The notes below the pieces were generated by a model. It had not been told where the DNA came from, made no database searches, and was given only the letters and a program-made list of their open reading frames with translations. Of a DNA stretch of 64,000 bases, positions 30,252 to 40,216 are shown in pieces. Where the stretch lies: the NCBI RefSeq assembly GCF_015672735.1, contig NZ_JADABY010000043.1, forward strand, positions 1-64,000, written 5' to 3'. This DNA is from Citrobacter sp. Res13-Sevr-PEB04-36 (lineage in GTDB: Bacteria; Pseudomonadota; Gammaproteobacteria; Enterobacterales; Enterobacteriaceae). Numbering within the stretch: the first letter of the stretch is position 1; each line of letters opens with the position of its first letter. Position numbers and translations under genes: made by a program.

Positions 30252-31145
30252 TCAAAAACGCAGCAATTTATCCCAGCATCGCTGCATCACAGGCCGCTGA
30301 TCGTCAAGGTTTGCCCAGACAACGACCGGAATTTCATCCATCAGATCTGAATTATCTGGCCAACAGTGGATAATCTCATGGTTCACTAATTCTTCAGCCA
30401 CCATCGACTCGGGTAACCATGCCATTCCCATATGACGCAGCACCATTTCCCGAATCGTTTCGCTTAGCCCACTCTCAAAGACCTTTTTCAGCCGTGGACG
30501 AACATGCTGCTCCAGTGGATCGATAATGTGTCTGACAAAGGTATAGTCGCTATAACAAAGCCATGGGATCGGGGCATCAGGGGAATTAAGCTGGTCTGCC
30601 AGCTGGGCTGAAATAACCGGGATGAACCGCTCATATCGCCACAATGAACGTTTTAATCCCCTGGCAATCTCCAGCCCCGGCTGCGAAGACGGTAAATCGT
30701 AGGTCACCAGAAAATCAATCTGCCGGTTTATCAGCGCGTTAAAGTGATTATCAATCCCCTGAATACTGGCATTTACCGTAAAGCTTAATTGCGGTTCACT
30801 TTGACGCAGATAATTGATCATATCAGGCAGGATATTCACCGACAGCGTGTGCAAACTGACCATCACCAACGTATTATCCGTTGTCGGCATCATGGCGGCC
30901 AGTTCATGACGCGCCTCTGTCAGCGTGCTGAGGACGTGACGGGCATAGGGTTCAAACCGTTCGCCATAACGGGTTAACGTAACGGGAGTCGTGGTGCGGT
31001 CAAATAGCGGGACACCTAACATTTCCTCCAGCGCTTTAATACGTCGACTTAGTGCTGGCTGAGTAATATGCCGCTGTATGGCGGCCTGGGAGTAATTCCC
31101 ATGCTGACTTAAGGCCAGGAAATCGTCTAACCACTTACTATCCAC
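30252..31145 (-). CDS. LysR-family transcriptional regulator (divergent from peptidase/transporter pair)
   Basis: LysR-type regulator of 297 aa. The N-terminal helix-turn-helix (about 15-60) contains GNYSQAAIQRHITQPALSRR, followed by the inducer-binding domain. Divergent orientation from the IadA-like and DcuC-like genes, with a perfect T-N11-A type box between them, makes it the likely activator of that pair, with an isoaspartyl dipeptide or C4-dicarboxylate as possible inducer. E. coli K-12 has no gene here; the cassette seems inserted between secG and glmM. I do not recognise a specific orthologue name. Confidence 0.88.
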   Translation of the reverse strand: MDSKWLDDFLALSQHGNYSQAAIQRHITQPALSRRIKALEEMLGVPLFDRTTTPVTLTRYGERFEPYARHVLSTLTEARHELAAMMPTTDNTLVMVSLHTLSVNILPDMINYLRQSEPQLSFTVNASIQGIDNHFNALINRQIDFLVTYDLPSSQPGLEIARGLKRSLWRYERFIPVISAQLADQLNSPDAPIPWLCYSDYTFVRHIIDPLEQHVRPRLKKVFESGLSETIREMVLRHMGMAWLPESMVAEELVNHEIIHCWPDNSDLMDEIPVVVWANLDDQRPVMQRCWDKLLRF

Positions 31146-31177
31146 GTCTCATTCTCCACCATTCCATATCCGTATCC

Positions 31178-31194
31178 TCCGATAACAAATCGGA
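31178..31194. promoter_or_regulatory. LysR-type T-N11-A box
   Basis: TCCGAT-AACAA-ATCGGA is a perfect 6-bp inverted repeat around a 5-nt centre, the T-N11-A geometry of LysR recognition sites. It stands 33 bases from the regulator start and about 100 from the peptidase start. Confidence 0.62.
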
Positions 31195-31295
31195 AATAGT
31201 CACAGTTATAGTAATGGCTTTAGTGTGGACCGCATAACAACAATATTTTGTTTCACCTGCCGATACCCCCTCCCTTGACGTTTGACAGGACTGAT

Positions 31296-32429
31296 ATGTT
31301 TACTTTACTGACCAATGCCCGTGTATTTTCCCCAGAGGATTTAGGCCTCTGCTCTCTGCTCATACATACCGATCGTATTGTGGCAGTAGACAAAGATATT
31401 TCACGCTTCGATGGCGTTAACGAGGTCATTGATTGTCGGGGTCAATGGGTTATCCCGGGAATTATCGACCAGCATGTCCATCTGACCGGCGGTGGGGGAG
31501 AAGCAGGATTTGCCAGCCGGACGCCCGCCGTCAAACTACGCGATTTACTTCAGGCCGGTATTACGACGGTCGTCGGCGTGTTGGGCACCGATGCCATCTC
31601 TCGCTCACCCAAAGACCTGTACGCCAAAATGCAATCTCTGAATCTGGAGGGCGTACGCGCGTTTATGCACACGGGTGCCTATGCAGTACCCAGCCCGACG
31701 ATTACACAATCTATTCGTGATGACATGGCCTTTATCCCGGCCATTCTTGGCGTTAAAATCGCCCTCGCCGATCACCGCGGTTCATACCCTTCCTTCCAGG
31801 AGTTATTGAGAATAGTCAGCGATATCCGCGTGGCCTCACTACTGGCGGGCAAAAAAGGGCTGCTGCATGTGCACCTGGGGAATCTGCCGGAAGGGATGTC
31901 GCAACTTATTGAACTATGTGATGCGGGTATTCCAATTCACCATATTTCACCGACGCATGTTGCAAGGACAGAGCCATTATTCGAACAGGCGATCGCTTTC
32001 GCCCATCGCGGCGGCCATATTGACGTGACATCTGGCGGTAGCCGTTTTATGCCCCAGGAACAGGCTATTCTCCACGCGCTGGAGGCTCAGGTTCCAACCG
32101 ATCGCATCACCATCAGCTCGGATGGCAATGGCAGCGTGCCGCGCTTTAATACTCAGGGTATGGTTGAAGGACTCACGGCTGCACCGGTAGGCGGTAACCT
32201 TGCTCTGCTCCCTCGCCTGATCGATGTCGGTATTCCAGTCGCACAAGCCGTTGCCATGATGACGGCAAACGTTGCGCGCTCGCTGGGTATTACCGGCGGC
32301 ATGCTTTGTGCCGGAGAACGCGCCGATATTTGCGTACTCAATGATGACCTGTCACTGGCACATCTGTTTGCTGCGGGTAAGCCGTTGCTGCGTGATGGCG
32401 AGTGCCTGGTCAACGGCAATTTTGAGTGA
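31296..32429 (+). CDS. isoaspartyl dipeptidase-like metallohydrolase (IadA family)
   Basis: Amidohydrolase-superfamily enzyme of 377 aa (E. coli IadA 390) expected to cut isoaspartyl (beta-aspartyl) dipeptides from damaged proteins. All metal and catalytic residues are in place: HVH (60-62), the carboxylated-Lys position in GVKIALADHRG (Lys154), His193 in LHVHLGN, His221 in SPTHV, and catalytic Asp276 in SSDGNGS. The ATG at 31296 follows ACAGGA by a short spacer; an upstream ATG at 31248 lacks a ribosome site. The downstream DcuC-like transporter starts 11 bases after the stop. The family also contains related enzymes of unknown substrate, so the exact substrate is inferred. Confidence 0.88.
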   Translation: MFTLLTNARVFSPEDLGLCSLLIHTDRIVAVDKDISRFDGVNEVIDCRGQWVIPGIIDQHVHLTGGGGEAGFASRTPAVKLRDLLQAGITTVVGVLGTDAISRSPKDLYAKMQSLNLEGVRAFMHTGAYAVPSPTITQSIRDDMAFIPAILGVKIALADHRGSYPSFQELLRIVSDIRVASLLAGKKGLLHVHLGNLPEGMSQLIELCDAGIPIHHISPTHVARTEPLFEQAIAFAHRGGHIDVTSGGSRFMPQEQAILHALEAQVPTDRITISSDGNGSVPRFNTQGMVEGLTAAPVGGNLALLPRLIDVGIPVAQAVAMMTANVARSLGITGGMLCAGERADICVLNDDLSLAHLFAAGKPLLRDGECLVNGNFE

Positions 32430-32439
32430 GGATCAGAGA

Positions 32440-33906
32440 ATGTCATTATTGCTGGCGTTAGTCGCCATTATCTTTGCCGGACGGTTGATCCTGAAAAAGT
32501 ATCACCCTCAGTCCGTGCTGCTACTCACCGGGATTGTATTGCTACTCATCGCCCATTTTAGCGGAATGACCACGCTCAGTAGCCTGGTGAAGAAAAGCAC
32601 CGGGTTTGGCCCCTTTGATGCGTTTGAGTTTATCCGCGATACCCTGAGCGTGCGCCTGGGTGGCCTTGGTCTGCAAATTATGCTGATTGGCGGCTTTGCC
32701 ACCTATATGTCAGCCATTGGTGCCAGCCAGGTGCTGGTTCGGGTGACTTCGCGTCCATTACAGCGTCTGAACTCACCATATCTCCTGCTGGGGCTGGCGT
32801 TGCTGCTGGGGCAATTTTTGTCGCTGTTTATCAGCAGCGCCACGGGGTTGGGTTTGCTGCTGATGGCAACGCTTTACCCGCTTCTCACCCGTCTTGGCTG
32901 CAGTCGTGCCGCCGTCGCCGCCGTTATCGCCAGTACCTGCGCGGTCGAGTTTGGCCCCGGCTCCGGTAACTCGGTTCTTGCCGCCAAAACAGCGGGTATC
33001 GAGGTGGTGAACTATTTTGTTCACGATCAGCTTCCCATCGTCGTGCCGGTCATTCTTTTCATCGCCCTGCTCCATATTGTCGTCCAACGCTTTTTCGATC
33101 GTCGGGCAAGTGGCGACGATGCGGCCCAGCAAATGCAGACGTTAACGGCCAGCGAAGAAACCAACGCCCCGGTAGCCTGGCTGTTTCTACCGATGCTGCC
33201 GTTGGTATTGATGCTACTCTGCAGCGATTTACTGTTTAGCTCACTCAAAATTACGCTGGATACCGCCGTTCTGATTAGCCTGGCCATTACACTGATTTGC
33301 GAGTATTGCCGTCACCGCAAGGCTCGTGAAGTTATGGCTGGCGTGCAAAAAGTTTTCGACAGCATGGGCAGCGTATTTGCCACCGTCGTAACGCTGATTA
33401 TCGCTGGTGAAGTTTTTTCTGCCGGGCTGAAAGCGATTGGCGCGGTCGACGCGCTACTGTCACTCTCCGGTGAATTTGGTCTCAGCGCCGCCTCAATAAT
33501 CCTGCTGATGACGCTGATCACCTTTGCGATTTCCGCGCTGATGGGATCGGGGAATGCGGCATTCTTCTCCTTCGCCCCTATGGTGCCGGATATCAGCCGT
33601 CATATCGGCAGCGATATCGCCGTGATGATGCTGCCTATTCAGATATCGGCGGGTATTGGCCGGACGTTATCGCCAATTGCGGGTGTGATCATTGCCATCG
33701 CCGGGATCGCAGGCGTATCGCCGGTAGAGATTGTTAAACGTACCGCAATTCCGATGCTGGGAGGATGGCTGCTGATGATTGTCCTGACATTTGCCCGTTC
33801 TGGACATTTGCTGGCGGTACTGCCGTGGCTGGCAGGTCTTGTGCTGATGATGGCCGGGGGCTACTTCTGGCAACATCGACGCAAACAGACACTTTCAGTT
33901 GGATAA
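32440..33906 (+). CDS. DcuC-family C4-dicarboxylate transporter
   Basis: Inner-membrane carrier of 488 aa with about 12 membrane segments, similar to the anaerobic C4-dicarboxylate carrier DcuC (461 aa). Family-type motifs are VEFGPGSGNSVLAAKTAG and MGSGNAAFFSFAPMVPDI. Pairing with the isoaspartyl dipeptidase-like enzyme suggests uptake or exchange of aspartate, related dicarboxylates or beta-aspartyl compounds. The ATG at 32440 is preferred, with GTGAGG upstream; the longer open frame lies inside the previous gene. A strong hairpin follows, shared with glmM. Confidence 0.85.
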   Translation: MSLLLALVAIIFAGRLILKKYHPQSVLLLTGIVLLLIAHFSGMTTLSSLVKKSTGFGPFDAFEFIRDTLSVRLGGLGLQIMLIGGFATYMSAIGASQVLVRVTSRPLQRLNSPYLLLGLALLLGQFLSLFISSATGLGLLLMATLYPLLTRLGCSRAAVAAVIASTCAVEFGPGSGNSVLAAKTAGIEVVNYFVHDQLPIVVPVILFIALLHIVVQRFFDRRASGDDAAQQMQTLTASEETNAPVAWLFLPMLPLVLMLLCSDLLFSSLKITLDTAVLISLAITLICEYCRHRKAREVMAGVQKVFDSMGSVFATVVTLIIAGEVFSAGLKAIGAVDALLSLSGEFGLSAASIILLMTLITFAISALMGSGNAAFFSFAPMVPDISRHIGSDIAVMMLPIQISAGIGRTLSPIAGVIIAIAGIAGVSPVEIVKRTAIPMLGGWLLMIVLTFARSGHLLAVLPWLAGLVLMMAGGYFWQHRRKQTLSVG

Positions 33907-33908
33907 GA

Positions 33909-33932
33909 AAAAGCCGGAGTCTCGGACTCCGG
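33909..33932 (-). terminator. terminator between convergent DcuC-like gene and glmM
   Basis: GCCGGAGTC-CGA-GACTCCGGC with T5 on the minus strand, so it is primarily the glmM terminator; on the plus strand the tail is ATTCACGTTTT and weaker. Confidence 0.85.
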
Positions 33933-33949
33933 CATTCACGTTTTAGGGC

Positions 33950-35287
33950 TTAAACTGCTTTCACCGCGTCCGCAATACGGTGCGCGAATTCAGTGACCTG
34001 CGCTTCATCTTCACCTTCAACCATCACACGGATTAACGGCTCGGTACCTGACTTACGCAGCAGAACACGACCACGGCTACCCAACGCCGCTTCGACATCT
34101 GCCATCACCGATTTCACGGTTTCATGCTCCAGCGGATCGCCGCTACCGGCGGTGAAGCGGACGTTCACCAACAGCTGTGGGAACATTTTCATGCCGCTAC
34201 ACAGGTCGTGCAAACTCATATGGTTACGCACCATTGCTGCCAGCACCTGCAGACCCGCCACAATACCGTCACCGGTGGTGGTTTTATCCAGCAGGATCAC
34301 GTGCCCTGAGTTTTCAGCCCCGATGCGCCAGCCTTTTTCCTGCATTTTTTCCAGCACGTAGCGGTCACCCACTTTCGCCCGAGCAAAGGGAATACCCAGC
34401 TGCTTCAGCGCCAGTTCGAGACCCATGTTGCTCATCAGCGTACCGACAGCCCCACCACGCAGTTGCCCCTGACGTAACGCTTCACGGGCGATGATATACA
34501 TGATCTGGTCACCGTCGACTTTGTTGCCTTCGTGGTCAACCATGATCACACGGTCGCCATCGCCGTCCAGCGCAATGCCCAGATCGGCTTTTTCCGCAAT
34601 CACGCGCGCCTGTAGCGCACGAACATCGGTCGCACCCACTTCTTCATTGATGTTGACACCATCCGGCTCACAGCCAATCGCAATGACGTTTGCGCCTAAT
34701 TCGCGCAATACATTTGGCGCAATGTGGTACGTCGCACCATTAGCGCAATCCACCACGATTTTAAGCTCACTCAGGCTCAACTCATTCGGGAAGGTGCCTT
34801 TGCAAAACTCGATATAGCGACCGGCAGCATCAACGATACGGGTAGCTTTACCCAGTTCAGCGGAGTCCACACAGGTGAGCGGCTTTTCCATCTCGGCTTC
34901 AATGGCTTCCTCAACGGAGTCAGGTAATTTAGTCCCGTCGATAGAGAAGAATTTAATCCCGTTATCATAAAACGGGTTGTGCGAGGCGGAGATAACGATC
35001 CCGGCTTCGGCACGGAAAGCACGCGTCAGATACGCAACCGCGGGGGTTGGCATTGGACCGGTGAAAGAGGCAGACAGGCCCGCTGCGGCCAGACCGGCTT
35101 CCAGCGCCGACTCCAGCATATAACCAGAAATACGCGTATCTTTGCCAATAATAATTTTACGTGAACCATGACGTGCCAGCACTTTTCCTGCCGCCCAGCC
35201 CAGTTTGAGCACAAAGTCAGGTGTAATTGGGGCGTCGCCTACGCGACCACGGATCCCGTCAGTGCCAAAATATTTACGATTACTCAT
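33950..35287 (-). CDS. glmM: phosphoglucosamine mutase
   Basis: Converts glucosamine-6-phosphate to glucosamine-1-phosphate on the way to UDP-GlcNAc for peptidoglycan and LPS. 445 aa as in E. coli. The phosphorylated serine is Ser102 in ISASHNP; the metal loop is DGDGDR (about 241-246), and a C-terminal [15 protein letters not shown] binds phosphate. The ATG at 35287 overlaps the folP stop by 8 bases. Confidence 0.97.
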   Translation of the reverse strand: MSNRKYFGTDGIRGRVGDAPITPDFVLKLGWAAGKVLARHGSRKIIIGKDTRISGYMLESALEAGLAAAGLSASFTGPMPTPAVAYLTRAFRAEAGIVISASHNPFYDNGIKFFSIDGTKLPDSVEEAIEAEMEKPLTCVDSAELGKATRIVDAAGRYIEFCKGTFPNELSLSELKIVVDCANGATYHIAPNVLRELGANVIAIGCEPDGVNINEEVGATDVRALQARVIAEKADLGIALDGDGDRVIMVDHEGNKVDGDQIMYIIAREALRQGQLRGGAVGTLMSNMGLELALKQLGIPFARAKVGDRYVLEKMQEKGWRIGAENSGHVILLDKTTTGDGIVAGLQVLAAMVRNHMSLHDLCSGMKMFPQLLVNVRFTAGSGDPLEHETVKSVMADVEAALGSRGRVLLRKSGTEPLIRVMVEGEDEAQVTEFAHRIADAVKAV

Positions 35288-36128
35288 AGCGTTTTTTTTC
35301 CTTTGCAGACAATGTGGCTTCCACCACACGCATCGCTTCTACGGTTTCTTTGACGTCATGGACACGAATAATCTGCGCGCCCTGCATGGCAGCAATCACC
35401 GCACATGCCAGACTTCCGCTCAAACGTTCAGATGGTCCCACGTTCAGCAACTGACCAATCATTGATTTTCGTGACATCCCGACCAGCAGCGGCAGATTAA
35501 AATGATGAAACTCCGCCAGGCGTGCCAGTAATGTGTAGTTGTGAGTGAGATTTTTACCGAAACCGAATCCCGGGTCGAGCAACAATTTATCTTTTGCGAT
35601 CCCAGCCCGTTCACAACGTGCTATTTGCTCAACAAAGTAGCGATTTACATCAGCAAAAACATCTTCGTACTTTGGTGCTTCCTGCATGGTCTTCGGCTGC
35701 CCCTGCATATGCATCAGGCAAACGGGTAACCCGGTTTCCGCCGCAGCTTCCAGCGCGCCTGGCTCTGTCAGGGAGCGAATATCATTAATGATATGCGCGC
35801 CGACTCGGGCACATTCACGAATCACTTCCGGTTTTGAGGTATCCACCGAGATCCACACTTCAAAGCGTTGAGCAATGGCTTCAACCACCGGGATCACGCG
35901 TTCCAGCTCATCTTCCACGCTGACGTCTGCCGCTCCCGGCCGCGTGGATTCACCGCCCACATCAATGATAGTCGCCCCGGCGTTAATCATCAGGTTTGCG
36001 TGTTTCACCGCTTCAACCAAGGTGTTGTGCGCGCCGCCATCAGAAAAAGAGTCCGGCGTAACGTTCAAAATCCCCATGACGTGGGGATGACTGAGATCCA
36101 GTGAAGAACCCTGAGCAAAGAGTTTCAT
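35280..36128 (-). CDS. folP: dihydropteroate synthase
   Basis: Condenses p-aminobenzoate with dihydropterin pyrophosphate in folate synthesis; the target of sulfonamides. 282 aa, as in E. coli. The TIM-barrel signatures [15 protein letters not shown] (about 18-32) and [16 protein letters not shown] (about 51-66) are intact, as is [11 protein letters not shown]. The ATG at 36128 is the family start; the longer frame overlaps the ftsH terminator. Co-transcribed with glmM by overlap. Confidence 0.97.
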   Translation of the reverse strand: MKLFAQGSSLDLSHPHVMGILNVTPDSFSDGGAHNTLVEAVKHANLMINAGATIIDVGGESTRPGAADVSVEDELERVIPVVEAIAQRFEVWISVDTSKPEVIRECARVGAHIINDIRSLTEPGALEAAAETGLPVCLMHMQGQPKTMQEAPKYEDVFADVNRYFVEQIARCERAGIAKDKLLLDPGFGFGKNLTHNYTLLARLAEFHHFNLPLLVGMSRKSMIGQLLNVGPSERLSGSLACAVIAAMQGAQIIRVHDVKETVEAMRVVEATLSAKEKKRYE

Positions 36129-36167
36129 AGTGTTATCCCTGGTAAAATCTTGAATAAGCAGATAAGA

Positions 36168-36196
36168 AAAACCCCGGAGCAAGCCCCAGGGTTTTC
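36168..36196 (-). terminator. ftsH terminator
   Basis: AACCCTGGGG-CTTG-CTCCGGGGTTTTTC on the minus strand, an imperfect stem with a T run, 31 bases past the ftsH stop. Confidence 0.65.
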
Positions 36197-36226
36197 AATT
36201 AAAACATGGTCATCAGCAACGATAAC

Positions 36227-38158
36227 TTATTTGTCACCTAACTGCTCTGACATGTTACCCGGATTCGGCGAGGTCGGTTCATCAACCGGACGCGGCGCAC
36301 TTGGAGTACCATTGTTACCAGAGTTGTTAGACGAACCGGACTCTTCCCAACCTGCTGGCGGACGCACATCGCGGCGAGCCATTAGATCGTCAATCTGCGG
36401 AGCATCGATAGTCTCATATTTCATGAGCGCATCTTTCATCGAGTGCAGAATATCCAGGTTATCGTTCAGAAGACGGCGAGCACGCTCGTAGTTACGTTCA
36501 ATCAGCAATTTAACTTCCTGATCGATAATGCGCGCGGTTTCATCGGACATATGTTTTGCTTTGGCAACAGAACGACCGAGGAACACTTCACCTTCTTCTT
36601 CCGCATACAGCAACGGACCCAGCTTCTCAGAGAAGCCCCACTGCGTCACCATGTTACGCGCCAGGTTAGTCGCGACTTTAATGTCGTTCGACGCACCGGT
36701 AGAAACATGCTCAACACCGTAGATAATCTCTTCAGCCAGACGACCGCCATACAGCGTAGAGATCTGACTTTCCAGTTTCTGACGGCTGGCGCTGATTGCG
36801 TCGCCTTCAGGCAAGAAGAAGGTCACACCCAGCGCACGACCGCGAGGAATAATCGTCACCTTGTGCACTGGATCATGTTCCGGTACCAGGCGACCGATAA
36901 TCGCATGGCCTGCTTCGTGGTACGCGGTAGATTCTTTCTGCGCTTCCGTCATCACCATGGAGCGACGTTCCGCACCCATCATGATTTTGTCTTTCGCTTT
37001 CTCGAACTCAACCATCGACACAACGCGCTTGTTACCACGAGCAGCAAACAGCGCCGCTTCGTTCACCAGGTTCGCGAGGTCTGCACCGGAGAAGCCAGGT
37101 GTACCACGGGCAATGATTGCCGCATCGATGTCCGGAGACAGCGGTACGCGACGCATATGCACTTTCAGAATCTGTTCACGACCGCGAACGTCCGGCAAGC
37201 CCACCACAACCTGACGGTCAAAACGACCTGGACGCAACAGCGCAGGGTCAAGAACGTCCGGGCGGTTAGTTGCCGCGATAACGATGATACCTTCGTTACC
37301 TTCGAAGCCATCCATCTCAACCAGCATCTGGTTCAGCGTCTGCTCACGTTCATCGTGACCACCGCCCAGACCCGCGCCACGTTGGCGGCCGACGGCGTCG
37401 ATTTCATCGATGAAGATAATGCACGGTGCTGCTTTCTTGGCCTGTTCGAACATGTCACGCACACGAGATGCGCCCACACCAACGAACATTTCTACGAAGT
37501 CAGAACCGGAAATTGTGAAGAATGGAACCTTCGCTTCACCCGCGATAGCTTTTGCCAACAGGGTTTTACCGGTACCCGGAGGGCCGACCATCAGGACACC
37601 TTTCGGGATCTTACCGCCCAGTTTCTGGAAACGGCTTGGTTCGCGCAGGTACTCAACCAGTTCAGCCACCTCTTCTTTCGCTTCGTCACAACCTGCAACG
37701 TCGGCAAAAGTGGTTTTGATCTGATCTTCCGTCAACATGCGCGCTTTACTCTTACCGAACGACATGGCGCCTTTGCCACCCCCGCCCTGCATTTGACGCA
37801 TGAAGAAGATCCAGACACCAATCAGCAGCAGCATTGGGAACCAGGAAATGAAGATAGAAGCCAGCAGGCTCGGCTCTTCAGGCGGTTCGCCAACAACCTT
37901 GACGTTTTTGGTCAGCAGGTTATCAAGCAGCTTCGGATCGTTAACCGGGATATAGGTCGTGTAACGGTTACTGTCTTTCTTGGTAACGTTAATCTCACGT
38001 CCGTTGATACGCGCTTCACGAACCTGGTCCTGATTGACCTCTTGCAGGAAGGTAGAGTAATCCACCTTACGGCCATTAGACTCGCTGGGCCCAAAGCTCT
38101 GGAATACTGACATCAGCACAACGGCAATGACCAGCCAGAGTATTAGGTTTTTCGCCAT
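36227..38158 (-). CDS. ftsH: ATP-dependent zinc metalloprotease FtsH
   Basis: Membrane-anchored AAA+ protease that degrades LpxC, sigma-32, SecY and other unstable proteins. 643 aa. Two membrane segments (about 5-24 and 98-118) enclose a periplasmic domain. The AAA module has GPPGTGKT (about 192-199), FIDEIDAVG and the SRH; the zinc site is HEAGH (about 414-418). The C-terminal tail is Ser/Asn/Pro-rich. The ATG at 38158 is chosen; a TTG three codons upstream is possible. It follows rlmE as in E. coli. Confidence 0.97.
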   Translation of the reverse strand: MAKNLILWLVIAVVLMSVFQSFGPSESNGRKVDYSTFLQEVNQDQVREARINGREINVTKKDSNRYTTYIPVNDPKLLDNLLTKNVKVVGEPPEEPSLLASIFISWFPMLLLIGVWIFFMRQMQGGGGKGAMSFGKSKARMLTEDQIKTTFADVAGCDEAKEEVAELVEYLREPSRFQKLGGKIPKGVLMVGPPGTGKTLLAKAIAGEAKVPFFTISGSDFVEMFVGVGASRVRDMFEQAKKAAPCIIFIDEIDAVGRQRGAGLGGGHDEREQTLNQMLVEMDGFEGNEGIIVIAATNRPDVLDPALLRPGRFDRQVVVGLPDVRGREQILKVHMRRVPLSPDIDAAIIARGTPGFSGADLANLVNEAALFAARGNKRVVSMVEFEKAKDKIMMGAERRSMVMTEAQKESTAYHEAGHAIIGRLVPEHDPVHKVTIIPRGRALGVTFFLPEGDAISASRQKLESQISTLYGGRLAEEIIYGVEHVSTGASNDIKVATNLARNMVTQWGFSEKLGPLLYAEEEGEVFLGRSVAKAKHMSDETARIIDQEVKLLIERNYERARRLLNDNLDILHSMKDALMKYETIDAPQIDDLMARRDVRPPAGWEESGSSNNSGNNGTPSAPRPVDEPTSPNPGNMSEQLGDK

Positions 38159-38257
38159 GTCACTCAAGGGATTAACCTCTTATTACAACTGTGTTAAAAA
38201 CAGCGTCAGGATACTCTATATCCAGCGTCTTTCAAACTTTCGTTTAAAATCTGCCGG

Positions 38258-38887
38258 TTATGGTTTACGCCCGGTCGCTACAATGTACACTTCACGCGAA
38301 CGGGCGCGGGAAGAGTCCGGCTTACGAACTTTGACCTTCGTAAACAGGGAGCGAATCTCTCTTAGATACTCATCGAAGCCTTCGCCCTGGAACACCTTCA
38401 CTACAAAACTACCACCTGGCGCTAATACATCACGAGCCATTCCAAGCGCCAGCTCTACCAAATACATGGCCCGGGGAATGTCCACCGCCGGTGTTCCACA
38501 CATATTTGGTGCCATATCAGACATGACAACTTGTACTTTACTGTCACCTACGCGCTCAAGTAACGCTTTCAGGACTAATTCATCACGAAAGTCGCCCTGA
38601 AGGAAGTCCACACCAACGATTGGATCCATAGGTAAAAGATCGCAAGCGATAATGCGGCCGCTGTTTCCGATCTGCGTAACCGCATATTGCGACCAGCCAC
38701 CGGGTGCAGCGCCGAGGTCAACTATCGTCATCCCCGGTTTAAAAATTTTGTCACTTTGCTGTATTTCATCAAGTTTAAACCAGGCACGGGAACGTAACCC
38801 CTTTTTCTGTGCCTGCTGAACATATTTATCGCTAAAGTGTTCCTGAAGCCAGCGGCTTGAGCTGGCAGAACGCTTTTTACCTGTCAT
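38258..38887 (-). CDS. rlmE: 23S rRNA (uridine2552-2'-O)-methyltransferase RlmE
   Basis: Heat-shock methyltransferase that modifies U2552 in the A-loop of 23S rRNA during late 50S assembly. 209 aa as in E. coli. The SAM site [13 protein letters not shown] (about 56-68) and the catalytic Lys-Asp-Lys set, in RAWFKLDEI (Lys38), MSDMAPNM (Asp124) and FVVKVFQG (Lys164), are all present. One notable difference from E. coli is Cys instead of Ser after APNM. It leads the rlmE-ftsH operon and is divergent from yhbY. Confidence 0.97.
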   Translation of the reverse strand: MTGKKRSASSSRWLQEHFSDKYVQQAQKKGLRSRAWFKLDEIQQSDKIFKPGMTIVDLGAAPGGWSQYAVTQIGNSGRIIACDLLPMDPIVGVDFLQGDFRDELVLKALLERVGDSKVQVVMSDMAPNMCGTPAVDIPRAMYLVELALGMARDVLAPGGSFVVKVFQGEGFDEYLREIRSLFTKVKVRKPDSSRARSREVYIVATGRKP

Positions 38888-39012
38888 TTTACTTTCCCAT
38901 CGGGCAGTTCATCGTAACCAATGGTGTAAATTTCTACACTGCTATTTGGTGATATATGGGAGATGGCGGTAGAATGACCCGTTTTCAATCCCAACCTAAG
39001 CAAAAATATACG

Positions 39013-39306
39013 ATGAATCTGAGTACTAAACAAAAACAGCACCTGAAAGGTCTGGCACATCCGCTCAAGCCGGTAGTCATGCTTGGCAATAATGGTTTGA
39101 CCGAAGGGGTACTGGCCGAGATTGAACAAGCGCTAGAGCACCATGAACTTATCAAGGTGAAAATCGCCTCGGAAGATCGCGATACCAAAACCTTGATCGT
39201 GGAAGCTATCGTACGCGAAACCGGCGCCTGTAACGTACAGGTCATCGGCAAAACGCTGGTACTGTATCGCCCGACTAAAGAACGTAAAATCTCGCTGCCA
39301 CGCTAA
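39013..39306 (+). CDS. yhbY: YhbY, CRM-domain ribosome assembly factor
   Basis: Single CRM-domain RNA-binding protein, 97 aa as in E. coli, associated with pre-50S particles. The RNA-binding loop GNNGLTEGV (about 27-35) is the family GxxG motif, and HELIKVKIASEDRD follows. The ATG at 39013 is used; an in-frame ATG at 38956 would extend it into the divergent promoter region shared with rlmE. Confidence 0.95.
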   Translation: MNLSTKQKQHLKGLAHPLKPVVMLGNNGLTEGVLAEIEQALEHHELIKVKIASEDRDTKTLIVEAIVRETGACNVQVIGKTLVLYRPTKERKISLPR

Positions 39307-39395
39307 GAATATCCTAAAGTTGAACACGCAGTTTGTGTAAAACGCGGGAATTTCTGCTAGCAGGAGAGCAAAATGCCACGCTCTCTTCGTTGATA

Positions 39396-39419
39396 AAAGG
39401 CCGCTATGCGGCCTTTTTC
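39396..39419. terminator. bidirectional terminator between yhbY and greA
   Basis: AAAAGGCCGC-TAT-GCGGCCTTTTT; T runs on both strands serve the convergent yhbY and greA transcripts. Confidence 0.85.
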
Positions 39420-39459
39420 CTTTCTTTACAATGTATCAACATCTTAACCAAGATGCGAA

Positions 39460-39936
39460 TTACAGGTATTCGACCTTCGTCACTTCATATTCCACTTCAC
39501 CGCCCGGCGTTTTGATAACCACCACATCATCCTGCTCTTTGCCAATCAGGCCGCGAGCAATAGGCGAATTCACTGAAATCAGGTTCTGTTTAAAATCAGC
39601 TTCGTCATCGCCCACGATGCGCCAGGTCTGCTTTTCATCGTTATCAAGATTCAGAACGGTCACCGTTGCACCAAAAACGACGCGGCCATTATTCGGCATT
39701 TTAGTGACGTCGATAACCTGCGCGTTAGACAGCTTCGCTTCGATATCTTTAATGCGGCCTTCGCAGAAGCCCTGCTGTTCACGGGCCGCGTGGTACTCCG
39801 CGTTCTCTTTCAAGTCACCGTGCTCACGCGCATCAGCGATCGCGGCAATGATTTCAGGACGGCGCACAGATTTCAGAAAATCCAGCTCTTCGCGCAGTTT
39901 TTCAGCACCACGTAAGGTCATCGGGATAGCTTGCAT
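39460..39936 (-). CDS. greA: transcription elongation factor GreA
   Basis: Rescues backtracked RNA polymerase by stimulating cleavage of the nascent RNA through the secondary channel. 158 aa as in E. coli. The N-terminal coiled coil (1-75) carries the acidic tip (Asp/Glu in LSNAQVID region and [17 protein letters not shown]), followed by an FKBP-like C-terminal domain ending [12 protein letters not shown]. The long leader contains a terminator that would release a short RNA (GraL entry). Confidence 0.97.
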   Translation of the reverse strand: MQAIPMTLRGAEKLREELDFLKSVRRPEIIAAIADAREHGDLKENAEYHAAREQQGFCEGRIKDIEAKLSNAQVIDVTKMPNNGRVVFGATVTVLNLDNDEKQTWRIVGDDEADFKQNLISVNSPIARGLIGKEQDDVVVIKTPGGEVEYEVTKVEYL

Positions 39937-40030
39937 TTGTTATACCTCTTGAACATTCCTGTAGGGGGGCGGTTATCCTCACCCCGGCTGCTAAGCCCAC
40001 CCTGGCAAACGTTATGCCAGAGTCAGAAGC

Positions 40031-40082
40031 AAAAAAATACCGACCCGGGGCACAAGGACCCAGGTCAGCTACAATTCTCTAT
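40031..40082 (-). ncRNA. graL: GraL-type leader RNA of greA
   Basis: On the minus strand GACCTGGG-TCCTTGTGC-CCCGGGTC (40042-40066) with one G-T pair is followed by TATTTTTTT, about 100 bases before greA. E. coli greA makes GraL, a short RNA ended at such a leader terminator. The 5' end given is approximate; the terminator itself is clear. Confidence 0.55.
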
Positions 40083-40111
40083 TTGATGATCATTTTACCC
40101 TGGAGTTCCCT

Positions 40112-40216
40112 ATGGGTCATCGTTTACTTTTTGGGGCGTTGCGCCGTAGTATGACGGCCTGTTTCCAGGTTGTTAGCGCGAGATTATGCGATTTCCCAGA
40201 TTTACCATTGGATTGA
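40112..40216 (+). CDS. possible 34-residue upstream reading frame overlapping the dacB start
   Basis: ATG at 40112 preceded by TGGAG with 6-base spacing opens a 34-codon frame (MGHRLLFGALRRSMTACFQV then 14 more residues) that stops at TGA 40214-40216, 31 bases inside dacB and in a different frame. The dacB start itself has only a weak ribosome site, so termination-reinitiation coupling is plausible. The peptide has no recognisable family. It may equally be chance. Confidence 0.35.
   Translation: MGHRLLFGALRRSMTACFQVVSARLCDFPDLPLD

Noticed and set aside
36443-38110. 555-codon open frame on the plus strand
   Set aside because: Antisense of ftsH, with no ribosome site or known domain.
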